Assembly (NCBI RefSeq): GCF_042652085.1
Contig: NZ_JBHSJF010000006.1
Location: 682,001 to 746,000, forward strand
Direction: 5' to 3'
Length of the DNA: 64,000 nt
From: Flaviflagellibacter deserti
GTDB lineage: Bacteria; Pseudomonadota; Alphaproteobacteria; Rhizobiales; Methylopilaceae
Program-made: the position numbers and the translations under genes
Shown: positions 9,059 through 18,582 of the stretch, one piece after another
Layout: every line of letters starts with the position of its first letter
Numbering within the stretch: the first letter of the stretch is position 1
Notes under the pieces: model-generated
Seen by the model: only the letters and a program-made list of their open reading frames with translations
Told to the model about the DNA's origin: nothing
The model's database searches: none

Positions 9059-9127
9059 CTTCAATCCGCCGTTTTCACTTTGGAACGTGCTACAATTCCC
9101 GTCCCGATTGCCTAGGACACTTCTGAG

Positions 9128-10348
9128 ATGACGCAGGACTTCCACTCGATCCGCCGACTGCCGCCTTATGTTTTCGAGCAGGTGAATCGCGTGAAGGCCG
9201 CCGCCCGCAAGAACGGCGCCGACATCATCGATCTTGGAATGGGCAATCCCGATCTGCCGACGCCCGAGCACATCACTGAGAAGCTGATCGAGAATGCGCG
9301 CAAGCCGCGCACCAATCGCTATTCGGCCTCCAAGGGCATTCCAGGTCTCCGCCGTGCGCAGGCGACCTATTACGCCAATCGGTTCGGGGTAAAACTTGAC
9401 CCGGATACGCAGGTTGTCGCGACGCTTGGTTCGAAAGAGGGCTTTGCCAATATGGCGCAGGCCATCACCGCGCCGGGCGATGTCGTACTCGTCCCGAATC
9501 CGAGCTATCCGATCCACGCGTTCGGCTTCCTGATGGCCGGCGGTGTCATCCGCAACGTGCCGTCGACGCCCGGGCCGGACTATTTCGTGGCGCTCGAGCG
9601 GGCGATCCAGCACTCGATCCCGAAGCCGATCGCGGTCGTGCTCTGCTATCCGTCGAACCCGACGGCGGAGGTCGCGAGCCTCGATTTCTACAAGGACCTC
9701 GTCGCCTTCGCGAAGAAGCACGAGCTCTTCCTGCTCTCCGACATCGCCTACTCGGAGATCTATTTCGACGAGGCACCGCCCTCAATCCTGCAGGTGCCGG
9801 GTGCGTTCGACGTCGCGGTGGAATTCACCTCGCTGTCGAAGACCTATTCCATGCCGGGCTGGCGCGTTGGCTTCGCGGTGGGCAACGACCGGCTGATCGG
9901 CGCTCTGTCGCGGGTGAAGTCCTATCTCGACTACGGCGCGTTCACGCCGATCCAGGTCGCGGCGACTGCCGCGCTGACTGGCCCGCAGGACTGCGTCGAC
10001 GAGATGCGTGCGATCTACAAGAGCCGCCGCGACGTGCTGGTCGACACCTTCACGCGGGCGGGCTGGGAAATCCCGGCTCCCAAGGCGTCGATGTTCGCCT
10101 GGGCGCCGATCCCGGAGAAGTTCCGCTCCATGGGCAGCGTCGAGTTCGCCAAGCTTCTCGTCGAGAAGGCCGATGTCGCGGTCTCGCCGGGCGCGGGTTT
10201 CGGTGAGTATGGCGACGACCATGTGCGCATCGCGCTCGTCGAGAACGAGCATCGCATCCGGCAGGCGGCGCGCAATCTCCGCCGGTTCCTTGAAACCTCG
10301 GATCAAACATTGCACAACGTGATCCCGCTCGCCGCCGCGGCTCGCTGA
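9128..10348 (+). CDS. alaC: Class I/II PLP aminotransferase, AlaC-like
   Basis: A 406-residue fold-type I aminotransferase. Recognisable parts are DLGMGNPDLPTPEHI near residue 36, NRYSASKGIPGLR, the CYPSNPTAE segment, LLSDIAYSEIYFDE with the PLP-ring Asp and Tyr, and the PLP Lys in SLSKTYSMPGWRVGFAVGN. The sequence fits the AlaC group (glutamate-pyruvate transaminase), often annotated as LL-diaminopimelate aminotransferase. It lies 29 bases upstream of homoserine dehydrogenase and is probably co-transcribed with it. Exact substrate is inferred. Confidence 0.85.
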   Translation: MTQDFHSIRRLPPYVFEQVNRVKAAARKNGADIIDLGMGNPDLPTPEHITEKLIENARKPRTNRYSASKGIPGLRRAQATYYANRFGVKLDPDTQVVATLGSKEGFANMAQAITAPGDVVLVPNPSYPIHAFGFLMAGGVIRNVPSTPGPDYFVALERAIQHSIPKPIAVVLCYPSNPTAEVASLDFYKDLVAFAKKHELFLLSDIAYSEIYFDEAPPSILQVPGAFDVAVEFTSLSKTYSMPGWRVGFAVGNDRLIGALSRVKSYLDYGAFTPIQVAATAALTGPQDCVDEMRAIYKSRRDVLVDTFTRAGWEIPAPKASMFAWAPIPEKFRSMGSVEFAKLLVEKADVAVSPGAGFGEYGDDHVRIALVENEHRIRQAARNLRRFLETSDQTLHNVIPLAAAAR

Positions 10349-10377
10349 GAGTTGCGCACACCCCTTCGGGATCATTG

Positions 10378-11700
10378 ATGTCTGCTGCATTGAGAGTTGG
10401 CGTCGCCGGGCTTGGCACCGTCGGCGCTTCGGTGATCCGCCTGCTGGATGAACGCCGTACCGCGCTGGAAGCGCTGAGCGGCCGAGGCATTCAGGTGACT
10501 GCTGTTTCGGCCCGTGACCGCTCGCGCGATCGCGGCATCGACCTCTCAAACGTCCGCTGGCATGACGATCCGGTCGACGTCGCGACGGACGAGAATGTCG
10601 ATCTGGTCGTTGAACTGATCGGCGGCTCGAACGGCGCGGCCAAGGATGTCGTCGAGGCGGCCCTCAAGCGCGGCAAGCCGGTCGTGACCGCGAACAAAGC
10701 CCTTCTGGCCGAGCACGGGCTCGACCTCGCGGCCCTCGCGGAGGAGAATGGCGCGGCGCTCGCCTTCGAAGCTGCCGTCGCGGGCGGCATCCCGGTCATC
10801 AAGGCGCTTAGAGAGGCGCTTCCAGCCAGCCGGCTGACCCGCATTTCGGGCATCCTGAACGGCACCTGCAATTTCATCCTGAGCCGGATGGAAGAGGAGG
10901 GGCTGTCCTTCGCCGATGCGCTGGTCGAGGCGCAGAGGCTCGGTTATGCCGAGGCCGATCCGACATTCGACGTCGGAGGTTTTGACACCGCTCACAAGCT
11001 ATCGATCCTGACCAGCCTCGCTTTCGGCACTCAGATCGATGCCAATTCCATCTATGTAGAGGGCATCGCCTCGATCGCTCCGCTCGACCTCGCGATGGCG
11101 GATGAACTCGGTTACCGCATCAAGCTCCTGGGCGTGGCGACGCGGACCGATGCCGGCATCGAGCAGCGTGTCCACCCGACCATGGTGCCGAAGAGCTCTG
11201 CGATCGCCCAGGTGATGGGCGTAACGAATGCAGTCGCAATCGACGGCAGCGCGATCGGTGAACTGACCCTCGTCGGCCCGGGTGCCGGCGGCGGAGCGAC
11301 GGCAACGGCGGTGATCTCCGACATCGTCGACGTGGCGCGCGGCGCCGTGCGCCTGCCGTTCGGTCTGCCGGTAGCGTTGCTTGAGAAGGCCGAGAAGGCA
11401 CCGATCCGTACCCACAAGGGCGGCTATTACATCCGCCTCAGCGTGGTCGATCAACCCGGAACGGCAGCGGCGATCGCGACCCGGATGGCGGAGCAGGGCA
11501 TCTCGCTCGAGAGCATCCTGCAGCGTAAGCCGCGTGATAAGAAACAGTCCGAATCATCTGATACTGATGTCAAAACCGTCCCGCTGGTGCTGATTACCCA
11601 TGCGACCAGCGAGGATGCGGCGAGACGCGCACTCGATGCGGTGCTCGCGGACGGACATATTCACGGATCACCGCAGGTTATCCGCATCGAGACCGAATAA
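10378..11700 (+). CDS. hom: Homoserine dehydrogenase
   Basis: Reduces aspartate semialdehyde to homoserine, the branch point to threonine and methionine. 440 residues from ATG 10378 (a TTG just before it is unlikely). The N-terminal GVAGLGTVGASVIRLL is the NAD(P) fold, followed by VTANKALLAEHG. The catalytic domain shows GGIPVIKALREAL, ILNGTCNFILSRM and EADPTFDVGGFDTAHKL. The C-terminal ACT domain begins near YYIRLSVVDQPG and probably mediates threonine inhibition. Confidence 0.96.
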   Translation: MSAALRVGVAGLGTVGASVIRLLDERRTALEALSGRGIQVTAVSARDRSRDRGIDLSNVRWHDDPVDVATDENVDLVVELIGGSNGAAKDVVEAALKRGKPVVTANKALLAEHGLDLAALAEENGAALAFEAAVAGGIPVIKALREALPASRLTRISGILNGTCNFILSRMEEEGLSFADALVEAQRLGYAEADPTFDVGGFDTAHKLSILTSLAFGTQIDANSIYVEGIASIAPLDLAMADELGYRIKLLGVATRTDAGIEQRVHPTMVPKSSAIAQVMGVTNAVAIDGSAIGELTLVGPGAGGGATATAVISDIVDVARGAVRLPFGLPVALLEKAEKAPIRTHKGGYYIRLSVVDQPGTAAAIATRMAEQGISLESILQRKPRDKKQSESSDTDVKTVPLVLITHATSEDAARRALDAVLADGHIHGSPQVIRIETE

Positions 11701-11723
11701 GGGCTTCGCCCGGAAGGACGTTC

Positions 11724-12719
11724 ATGGCCGAGATCAGAGTCGAACCTGGGAAAGCCATCGAGCGCATCCTGACGCTGGAACTGGTCCGCGTGACCGAGCG
11801 CGCCGCGGTTGCTTCTGCCTACTGGCGCGGTCGCGGCGATAAGAACGCGGCGGACCAGGCGGCGGTCGACGCGATGCGGCGCGAACTGAACCGTCTTGAG
11901 ATTGACGGCACCATCGTCATCGGCGAAGGCGAGCGCGACGAGGCGCCGATGCTCTTCATCGGGGAAAATGTCGGCGCCGGTAACGGTCCGAAAGTCGACA
12001 TCGCGGTCGACCCGCTGGAAGGCACCGAACTCTGCGCCGACGACCTTGCGGGCGCGATCTGCGTCATGGCGATGGCTGAAAGCGGCACGCTGCTCCACGC
12101 CCCCGACGCTTATATGCACAAGATCGCCATCGGTCCGGGATATGCCGAAGGCACGGTCGATCTCGACGCGTCGCCCGAGGACAATATCCATTCGTTGGCC
12201 AAGGCCAAGGGTGTTCCGGTGAGCGAGATCGGCGTGCTGATGCTCGATCGTCCGCGCCATAAGGACATCATCACCCGCGCCCGTGCGACCGGAGCTCGCG
12301 TCCGCCTGATCACCGACGGCGACGTCGCTGGCGTCATCTACACGACCCGCCCCGAAGAGACGGGTATCGATCTTTATCTCGGTATCGGCGCGGCGCCGGA
12401 AGGCGTGCTCGCGGCTTCGGCGCTACGTTGTGTCGGCGGCCAAATGCAGACCCGCCTGATCCTGGATACTGAGGAGAAAATTGCCCGCGCCGCCAAGATG
12501 GGCGTCAGCGATCCGAACCGCCTTTACAAGGTGGATGAGCTGGCATCCGGTGACGTCATCGTCGCCGCGACAGGCGTAACGACGGGTCCGCTCGTGAGCG
12601 GCGTCGTGCTGGGCAAGGATTATGTGGAGACCGAGACGGTCGTCTACCGTTCGGCGACGGGCACCGTGCGCAGGATCCGTGCGGAACACCGCGAAATGGA
12701 GAAATTCGGCCCGCGTTGA
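11724..12719 (+). CDS. glpX: Fructose-1,6-bisphosphatase class II (GlpX)
   Basis: Hydrolyses fructose-1,6-bisphosphate in gluconeogenesis, which fits a neighbouring beta-oxidation operon. 331 residues, normal for GlpX. Metal and substrate motifs are present: GTIVIGEGERDEAPML, VDIAVDPLEGTELCA and LITDGDVAGVIY. AAGGACG lies eight bases before the start. It begins 23 bases after hom, so hom-glpX may be one transcript, an arrangement I believe is common in alphaproteobacteria. Confidence 0.96.
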   Translation: MAEIRVEPGKAIERILTLELVRVTERAAVASAYWRGRGDKNAADQAAVDAMRRELNRLEIDGTIVIGEGERDEAPMLFIGENVGAGNGPKVDIAVDPLEGTELCADDLAGAICVMAMAESGTLLHAPDAYMHKIAIGPGYAEGTVDLDASPEDNIHSLAKAKGVPVSEIGVLMLDRPRHKDIITRARATGARVRLITDGDVAGVIYTTRPEETGIDLYLGIGAAPEGVLAASALRCVGGQMQTRLILDTEEKIARAAKMGVSDPNRLYKVDELASGDVIVAATGVTTGPLVSGVVLGKDYVETETVVYRSATGTVRRIRAEHREMEKFGPR

Positions 12720-12797
12720 TCACAAGAGTTTCAGATTTGTCGCGTTCAACCTGTCAAACTCTGTCCGGACGGTGATTCTGGGATAAGGCTGGCGAGG

Positions 12798-15071
12798 ATG
12801 ACCAATTGGCGCCGGGATTGGATTACAAAACCGATCTTCGGTTGGGCGCAGAAAGCGCTCCCCACTATGTCCGAGACCGAGCGCGCGGCGATCGAGGCCG
12901 GCGACGTCTGGTGGGAAGCCGATCTGTTCACCGGCAATCCTGACTGGAGCAAGCTGCTCGCAGTTCCGCCTGCGGCGCTGACTACCGAGGAAGAAGCCTT
13001 CCTCGCCGGTCCCGTTGAAGAGCTGTGCGACATGCTCGAGGACTGGAAGATCACCCACGAGATCGGTGATCTGTCGCCAGAGGCTTGGGCCTTCCTGAAG
13101 AAGGAGAAGTTCTTCGGGATGATCATTCCGAAGAACTATGGCGGCCTCGGCTTCTCGCCTTTTGCGCATTCGGAGGTCGTCCGGAAGGTCTCGACCCGTT
13201 CATTGACCGGCGCCGTAACCGTCATGGTGCCGAATTCGCTTGGGCCGGGCGAACTGCTGCATCAGTTCGGAACCAAGGATCAGCGCGATTACTGGCTGCC
13301 GCGTCTGGCTGACGGCCGCGAGATCCCGGCCTTCGGACTGACCAGCCCCGAGGCGGGTTCCGACGCCGCCGCGATGATCGACACCGGCACGGTCTGCATG
13401 GGACCGGGGCCGGGTGGCAACGTCCTCGGTATCAAGCTGAACTGGCGCAAGCGCTACATCACGCTCGGTCCCGTCTCGACAGTACTCGGCCTTGCCTTCA
13501 AGCTTCAGGATCCTGATGGCCTGATCGGGAAGAATCCGAACATCGGCATCACCGTCGCCCTGGTGCCGACGGACACCGCCGGCGTCGAGATCGGCAATCG
13601 CCATTTCCCTTCGGGACAGGCGTTCCAGAACGGGCCCAATCGCGGCATTGACGTCTTCGTGCCGATGGATGCCGTGATCGGCGGGCAGGCGCGGGTCGGG
13701 CAGGGCTGGCAGATGTTGATGTCGGCGCTGGCGGCCGGACGCGGCATCTCGTTGCCGTCGCTGTCGGCGGCGGCGATCGTGATGTCGGCGCACACGACCG
13801 GCGCCTATGCCCGCATCCGCGAGCAGTTCAACATTCCGATCGGCCGCTTCGAGGGCGTGCAGGAGCGGCTCGCTCGCCTCGCAAGCTCGGCCTATGTCGT
13901 CGACGGCGCGAGGCGTCTGACCTGTGCTGGTCTGAACATGGGCAAGAAGCCCGCCGTCATCTCGGCGATCATGAAATATCAGGCGACCGAGCGGATGCGC
14001 GTCGCCATCAACGACGCGATGGACGTCCACGGCGGCAAGGCCGTGATCGATGGCCCGACGAACTATCTGACCTCGATGTACCGCGGCATCCCGATCGGCA
14101 TCACCGTCGAGGGCGCGAACATCCTGACGCGCTGCCTGATCATTTTCGGGCAGGGCGCGATCCGCAGTCATCCCTTCCTGCTCAAGGAGATGCTGGCGCT
14201 TCGGAACCGCAACAAGCGCCGGGCGCTCGATGCGTTCGACAAGGCATTCTGGGCCCATGTCGGCCACAGCGCGTCGAACCTGTTCCGCGCCTGGGGGAGG
14301 GCGTGGTCCGGCGGCAGGTTCGCTCCGGCTCCGCCGACGGGAGCGGCGACGCCTCACTATCGTCAGCTCAGCCGATATTCCGCGGCTTTCGCGCTCACCG
14401 CCGATATGGGGCTGCTGACGCTCGGCGGCGCTCTGAAGCGACGCGAGATGCTATCGGCGCGTTACGGGGATATCCTTTCCGAACTGTTCCTGTTGTCCGG
14501 CGCGCTGAAGCGCTGGGAAGACGAAGGCCGGCAGACCGCGGACGTGCCGATCCTCGATTTCTCGATGCAGACCGGCTTCTCGGTGATCGAGCACCGACTC
14601 GACGAAATCCTGGCCAATCTGCCGAACCGTCCGGTCGCCTGGATTCTGCGGCTCCTGCTTCTGCCCTTCGGTGTACGGAAACGCGGGCCGTCGGATGCGC
14701 TCATGCAAACCTGCGCGAACGTACTGCTCGAGAATTCCGCGGCACGTGAGAGACTTGTCGCGGGTATTGCCCGCAACACCGAGGTCCCGGGTCTCGTGAA
14801 GTTGCAGGAGGCCTTCGATCTCGTGACCGGCAGCGAGCCGATCCGCGCCAAGCTCAAGGCGCTCGGCCTGCGCGACCCGTCGCTCGCGGTCGAGCGCGGC
14901 CTCATCACTGACATCGAAGCGGATCAACTTGCGAGAGCGCAGGAAGCCGTCGCGGAAGTGATCGCAGTCGACGATTTCGCGCCGGACGATTTCAGCGCAC
15001 TCTTCAAAAATAATGGCAGGGAGGATCAACCATCGCCACGACAGCCGCGACGGGCAGCACCCGCAAAGTAG
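12798..15071 (+). CDS. fadE: Acyl-CoA dehydrogenase (FadE-type)
   Basis: FAD enzyme for the first step of beta-oxidation. Length 757 residues against about 815 for E. coli FadE. It has the AcdN region (FFGMIIPKNYGGLGFSPF), the flavin-binding AFGLTSPEAGSDAA, the catalytic-Glu stretch ITVEGANILTRCLI and a C-terminal DUF1974-type region. After residue 735 the frame passes AAAAA-TAAT at 15006-15014. One extra A would end the protein as ...FKK at TAA; as written it runs 20 more residues into fadI in another frame. The annotated C-terminus is therefore suspect. First gene of fadE-fadI-fadJ. Confidence 0.93.
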   Translation: MTNWRRDWITKPIFGWAQKALPTMSETERAAIEAGDVWWEADLFTGNPDWSKLLAVPPAALTTEEEAFLAGPVEELCDMLEDWKITHEIGDLSPEAWAFLKKEKFFGMIIPKNYGGLGFSPFAHSEVVRKVSTRSLTGAVTVMVPNSLGPGELLHQFGTKDQRDYWLPRLADGREIPAFGLTSPEAGSDAAAMIDTGTVCMGPGPGGNVLGIKLNWRKRYITLGPVSTVLGLAFKLQDPDGLIGKNPNIGITVALVPTDTAGVEIGNRHFPSGQAFQNGPNRGIDVFVPMDAVIGGQARVGQGWQMLMSALAAGRGISLPSLSAAAIVMSAHTTGAYARIREQFNIPIGRFEGVQERLARLASSAYVVDGARRLTCAGLNMGKKPAVISAIMKYQATERMRVAINDAMDVHGGKAVIDGPTNYLTSMYRGIPIGITVEGANILTRCLIIFGQGAIRSHPFLLKEMLALRNRNKRRALDAFDKAFWAHVGHSASNLFRAWGRAWSGGRFAPAPPTGAATPHYRQLSRYSAAFALTADMGLLTLGGALKRREMLSARYGDILSELFLLSGALKRWEDEGRQTADVPILDFSMQTGFSVIEHRLDEILANLPNRPVAWILRLLLLPFGVRKRGPSDALMQTCANVLLENSAARERLVAGIARNTEVPGLVKLQEAFDLVTGSEPIRAKLKALGLRDPSLAVERGLITDIEADQLARAQEAVAEVIAVDDFAPDDFSALFKNNGREDQPSPRQPRRAAPAK

Positions 15072-16354
15072 GTGGACGCCCAGTCTATATCGTTGACGGC
15101 AGCCGCACGCCGTTCCTGCGCGCGCGCGGTGGTCTCGGACCCTTCACGCCGGTCGACTTGGCGGTCCAGTGCGGACGGCCGCTTCTGCTGCGCCAGCCGT
15201 TCAAACCGACCGATTTCGACCAGGTGATCCTTGGCGTCGTCAACGTCATCGCCAATGAGATGAACCCGGCCCGTGTCGCCGCGCTACGGCTAGGCATGGG
15301 CGAGGAGACGCCGGCGTTCTCGGTGCAGATCAATTGCGGCTCGGGCATGCAGTCGATCGATGTCGGTTATCGCTATATCGCCGATGGCGGCTCGGACCTG
15401 ATCCTGGCCGGCGGCGCCGAGGCGCTGAGCCATTCGGCGCTGCTCTACAACAGGCAGGCGGTGAACTGGTTCAGTGCGCTTAACGCGGCACGCGGTACCG
15501 GCCCCAAGCTGAAAACGCTGGCGTCGTGGCGGCCGACCTTCTTCAAGCCGGTGATCGGCCTCGTTCAGGGGCTCACCGACCCGATCGTGGAATATGGCAT
15601 GGGCCAGACGGCTGAACTCGTCGCGCATTTGTTCGACATCAGCCGGGCGGACTCCGACCAGTATGCGGTCGAAAGCCATCTGCGGACGGCACGGGCGCAG
15701 AAGGAGGGCTGGTTCAAGGGCGAATTGGAGCCCGCCTTCGGCCGCGACGGCAAGCTGTATGATGCGGACGATGGCGTGCGCGCCGACTCCTCCGTCGAGA
15801 AGCTGGCGAAGCTGAGCCCGGCCTTCGAGCGGCCCTGGGGCAAGGTGACCGCCGGTAATTCCTCGCAGATTACCGACGGCGCGAGCTGGGTCATCCTGGC
15901 ATCCGAAGATGCGCTGAAGAAGCACGGCCTGACGCCGCTCGCGATCATCCGCGACAGTCATTGGGCGGCGCTCGATCCGGAGATCATGGGGCTTGGGCCG
16001 GTCGTCTCCTCGACGCCGATCCTCAGCCGCAACGGACTGGCGCGTGAGGACGTCGACATCTGGGAACTGAATGAAGCCTTCGCCGCGCAGGTGCTGGGCT
16101 GTCTGGCGGCCTGGAACGACGAGAAGTTCTGCAAGGACGTACTCGGCCTCGACGGCGCGTTCGGCCAGATCGACCGGTCGACGCTGAACGTCGACGGCGG
16201 CGCGATCAGCTTGGGCCATCCGGTCGGTGCGAGCGGCAACCGGATCGTGCTTCATTGCGTCAACGCAATGAAGCGGCTCGGAAAGAAGCGCGGCGTCGCC
16301 ACCGAATGCATCGGTGGCGGGCAGGGCGGTGCGATGCTTCTGGAGGCCGCGTGA
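15032..16354 (+). CDS. fadI: Acetyl-CoA C-acyltransferase (thiolase, FadI-like), apparent ATC start
   Basis: Thiolytic last step of beta-oxidation. The catalytic Cys is in QINCGSGMQS, His in SLGHPVGASG, and the second Cys loop in CIGGGQGG. The reading frame is open from TAA 15011 onward but has no ATG or GTG before the conserved VYIVDGSRTPF. The first TTG (15158) would remove about 40 conserved residues. ATC 15032 lies seven bases after AGGAGG and is followed by ATTAATGS, where relatives would be expected to read MATTA. I therefore place the start at ATC, giving 440 residues. It overlaps the 3' end of fadE by 40 bases. Confidence 0.85.
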   Translation: MATTAATGSTRKVGGRPVYIVDGSRTPFLRARGGLGPFTPVDLAVQCGRPLLLRQPFKPTDFDQVILGVVNVIANEMNPARVAALRLGMGEETPAFSVQINCGSGMQSIDVGYRYIADGGSDLILAGGAEALSHSALLYNRQAVNWFSALNAARGTGPKLKTLASWRPTFFKPVIGLVQGLTDPIVEYGMGQTAELVAHLFDISRADSDQYAVESHLRTARAQKEGWFKGELEPAFGRDGKLYDADDGVRADSSVEKLAKLSPAFERPWGKVTAGNSSQITDGASWVILASEDALKKHGLTPLAIIRDSHWAALDPEIMGLGPVVSSTPILSRNGLAREDVDIWELNEAFAAQVLGCLAAWNDEKFCKDVLGLDGAFGQIDRSTLNVDGGAISLGHPVGASGNRIVLHCVNAMKRLGKKRGVATECIGGGQGGAMLLEAA

Positions 16355-18456
16355 TGGACGGACTGGCGATGCGGACGCTCGGCGACCGCAATCTCGAACT
16401 CGGCCCGATTCCGGCCAAGCGCAGCAAATGGAAGCACTGGAAGCTGACCCGCACCGCCGACGACGTCGCGTGGCTCGTCCTCGACAAGCAGGGTGCGAGC
16501 GCGAACGTGCTGTCGGCCGATGTATTGGCCGAGCTGAGCGATGTCCTGACGGTTCTTGAGACCGAGACGCCGCGCGGGCTCGTGATCCGCTCAGCAAAGC
16601 CGTCGGGCTTCGTCGCGGGCGCGGACATCACTGAATTCGGGGTGATGGACGATCCGGACGCGATCGAGGCGCTGCTGAAGAACGGCAATGCGATCTTCGA
16701 CCGCCTCGACGATCTGCCATGCACGACGGTCGCGGTCGTCCACGGCTTCTGTCTTGGTGGCGGGCTTGAGCTAATCCTCGCCTGCGACCGGCGTATCGCC
16801 ATCGAGGGTGCCCGTTTCGGCTTTCCTGAAGTTCTTCTTGGGCTGCATCCGGGACTTGGCGGCTCGTGGCGATCGATCAAGCTGATCAATCCCGTCGAAG
16901 CCATGACGATGATGCTGACTGGAAAGACCGTGCACGCGCGTCAGGCCAAAAATTCAGGCCTCGTCGACGCGGTGACCGAGGAGCGGCATGTGCTCGGCGC
17001 GGTCGCGGCCGCGCTCGACGGCTCGCTTCGCCTGCCGAAGCCGGCGCTGCCGCAGCGCGTGATTTCCGGCATCGCCCAGACTGGCATCGGCCGCCGCCTG
17101 TTCGCTCGCAAGATGCGCAGTGAAGCGGAGAAGAAGGCGCCGAGCCGGCACTATCCGGCACCCTACGCGCTGATCGATCTCTGGGAAGATCTCGGCGGCG
17201 AGCCGCAGACGATGAAGGAAGCGGAGGTCGCGTCCTTCGCCAAGCTGCTCGTCACGCCGACGGCGAAGAATCTCGTCCGGGTATTCTTTCTTCGCGAGAA
17301 CCTGAAAAAACTCGCCGGCAAGGCCGCCGAGAAGGTGAAGCACGTTCATGTCGTCGGTGCCGGGGCAATGGGCGGCGATATCGCCGCCTGGTGTGCCTGG
17401 CAGGGCGTCACGGTCAGCCTCGCCGATATGCAGCCAATTCCGCTGGCGAAGACGATCGGCCGGGCGTCGGCGCTGTTCGGTAAGATCGGGCGGAAGAGCG
17501 CGCAGACGCGTGATGCCCTGGATCGGCTGATCCCGGACCTCTACGGCGACGGCGTCGGGCGGGCCGATATCGTCATCGAGGCGGTGCCGGAAAATCTCGA
17601 TCTCAAGCGCAAGATCTATGCAATCGCCGAGCAGCGGATGAAGCCGGAGGCGATCCTCGCGACGAATACTTCGAGCATTCCGCTCGAAACGCTGCGCGAC
17701 GGGCTGGCCCGGCCGGAGCGACTGGTCGGCCTGCATTTCTTCAATCCGGTCTCGCGGATGCAACTCGTCGAGGTGGTCAGCCACGACAAGGCGTCGGCGG
17801 CGACGCTCGCCGCCGCACTCGCATTCTGCGGCCAGATCGACCGTCTGCCCGCGCCGGTGAAGAGCGCGCCGGGCTTCCTCGTGAACCGGGCGCTCCTGCC
17901 TTACATGCTGGAAGCGCTCGTCATGTTCGACGAGGGCGTGAAGCCTGAGACGATCGACCGAGCGGCGACCGATTTCGGTATGCCGATGGGACCGATCGAA
18001 CTGGCCGATCAGGTCGGCCTAGACATCTGTGTCCATGTCGCCGACGTGCTGAAGGAAAGCCTCGGCTGGCCGATGCCGGACGCGCCGCAATGGCTGCGCG
18101 ACAAGGTCGAGAAGGGTGAACTCGGCAAGAAGACCGGCAAGGGCATCTACACCTGGGAAAAAGGCGAGGCGGTCAGAGCCAAGGATTCGCCGTTACCGGA
18201 CGAGGCGATGGCCGACCGCTTGATCCTGCCCATGGTCAATGTCTGCATCGCCCTTCTGCGCGAAGGCGTGGCCGAGACGGAGGACATCATCGACGGCGCC
18301 ATGATCTTCGGTACGGGCTTCGCTCCCTTCCGGGGTGGACCTCTGCACTATGCTCGTCAGCGTGGCGTGGCGGACGTGACGAAGAGCCTGAAGGCTCTGG
18401 CCAAGGTGCATGGCAAGCGCTTCCAGCCCGACGCGGGCTGGGCCACGCTCAAGTGA
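16354..18456 (+). CDS. fadJ: 3-hydroxyacyl-CoA dehydrogenase / enoyl-CoA hydratase fusion (FadJ-like)
   Basis: Bifunctional beta-oxidation enzyme of 700 residues. The N-terminal crotonase domain has SGFVAGADITEF, HGFCLGGGLELILACD (oxyanion loop) and FPEVLLGLHPGLGG with the catalytic Glu. The NAD domain starts at VHVVGAGAMGGDIAAWCAWQG near residue 333, followed by GLHFFNPVSRM with the catalytic His. Two C-terminal 3HCDH repeats end in a GTGFAPFRGGPLHYA segment. Start ATG 16354 overlaps the fadI stop by one base (TGATG), so translation is coupled. Confidence 0.96.
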   Translation: MDGLAMRTLGDRNLELGPIPAKRSKWKHWKLTRTADDVAWLVLDKQGASANVLSADVLAELSDVLTVLETETPRGLVIRSAKPSGFVAGADITEFGVMDDPDAIEALLKNGNAIFDRLDDLPCTTVAVVHGFCLGGGLELILACDRRIAIEGARFGFPEVLLGLHPGLGGSWRSIKLINPVEAMTMMLTGKTVHARQAKNSGLVDAVTEERHVLGAVAAALDGSLRLPKPALPQRVISGIAQTGIGRRLFARKMRSEAEKKAPSRHYPAPYALIDLWEDLGGEPQTMKEAEVASFAKLLVTPTAKNLVRVFFLRENLKKLAGKAAEKVKHVHVVGAGAMGGDIAAWCAWQGVTVSLADMQPIPLAKTIGRASALFGKIGRKSAQTRDALDRLIPDLYGDGVGRADIVIEAVPENLDLKRKIYAIAEQRMKPEAILATNTSSIPLETLRDGLARPERLVGLHFFNPVSRMQLVEVVSHDKASAATLAAALAFCGQIDRLPAPVKSAPGFLVNRALLPYMLEALVMFDEGVKPETIDRAATDFGMPMGPIELADQVGLDICVHVADVLKESLGWPMPDAPQWLRDKVEKGELGKKTGKGIYTWEKGEAVRAKDSPLPDEAMADRLILPMVNVCIALLREGVAETEDIIDGAMIFGTGFAPFRGGPLHYARQRGVADVTKSLKALAKVHGKRFQPDAGWATLK

Positions 18457-18582
18457 CGGATCCCGGTTGCTCTTCCAAGTTTTTCGCGTCTCGCTACCAG
18501 TTGCGGACAAATCGTAGCGTGCGATAAAGATCGTAATCCTTCCTCATCCCTTCCCAGTGCAAACGCGGCAGCTTTCCCGAAG

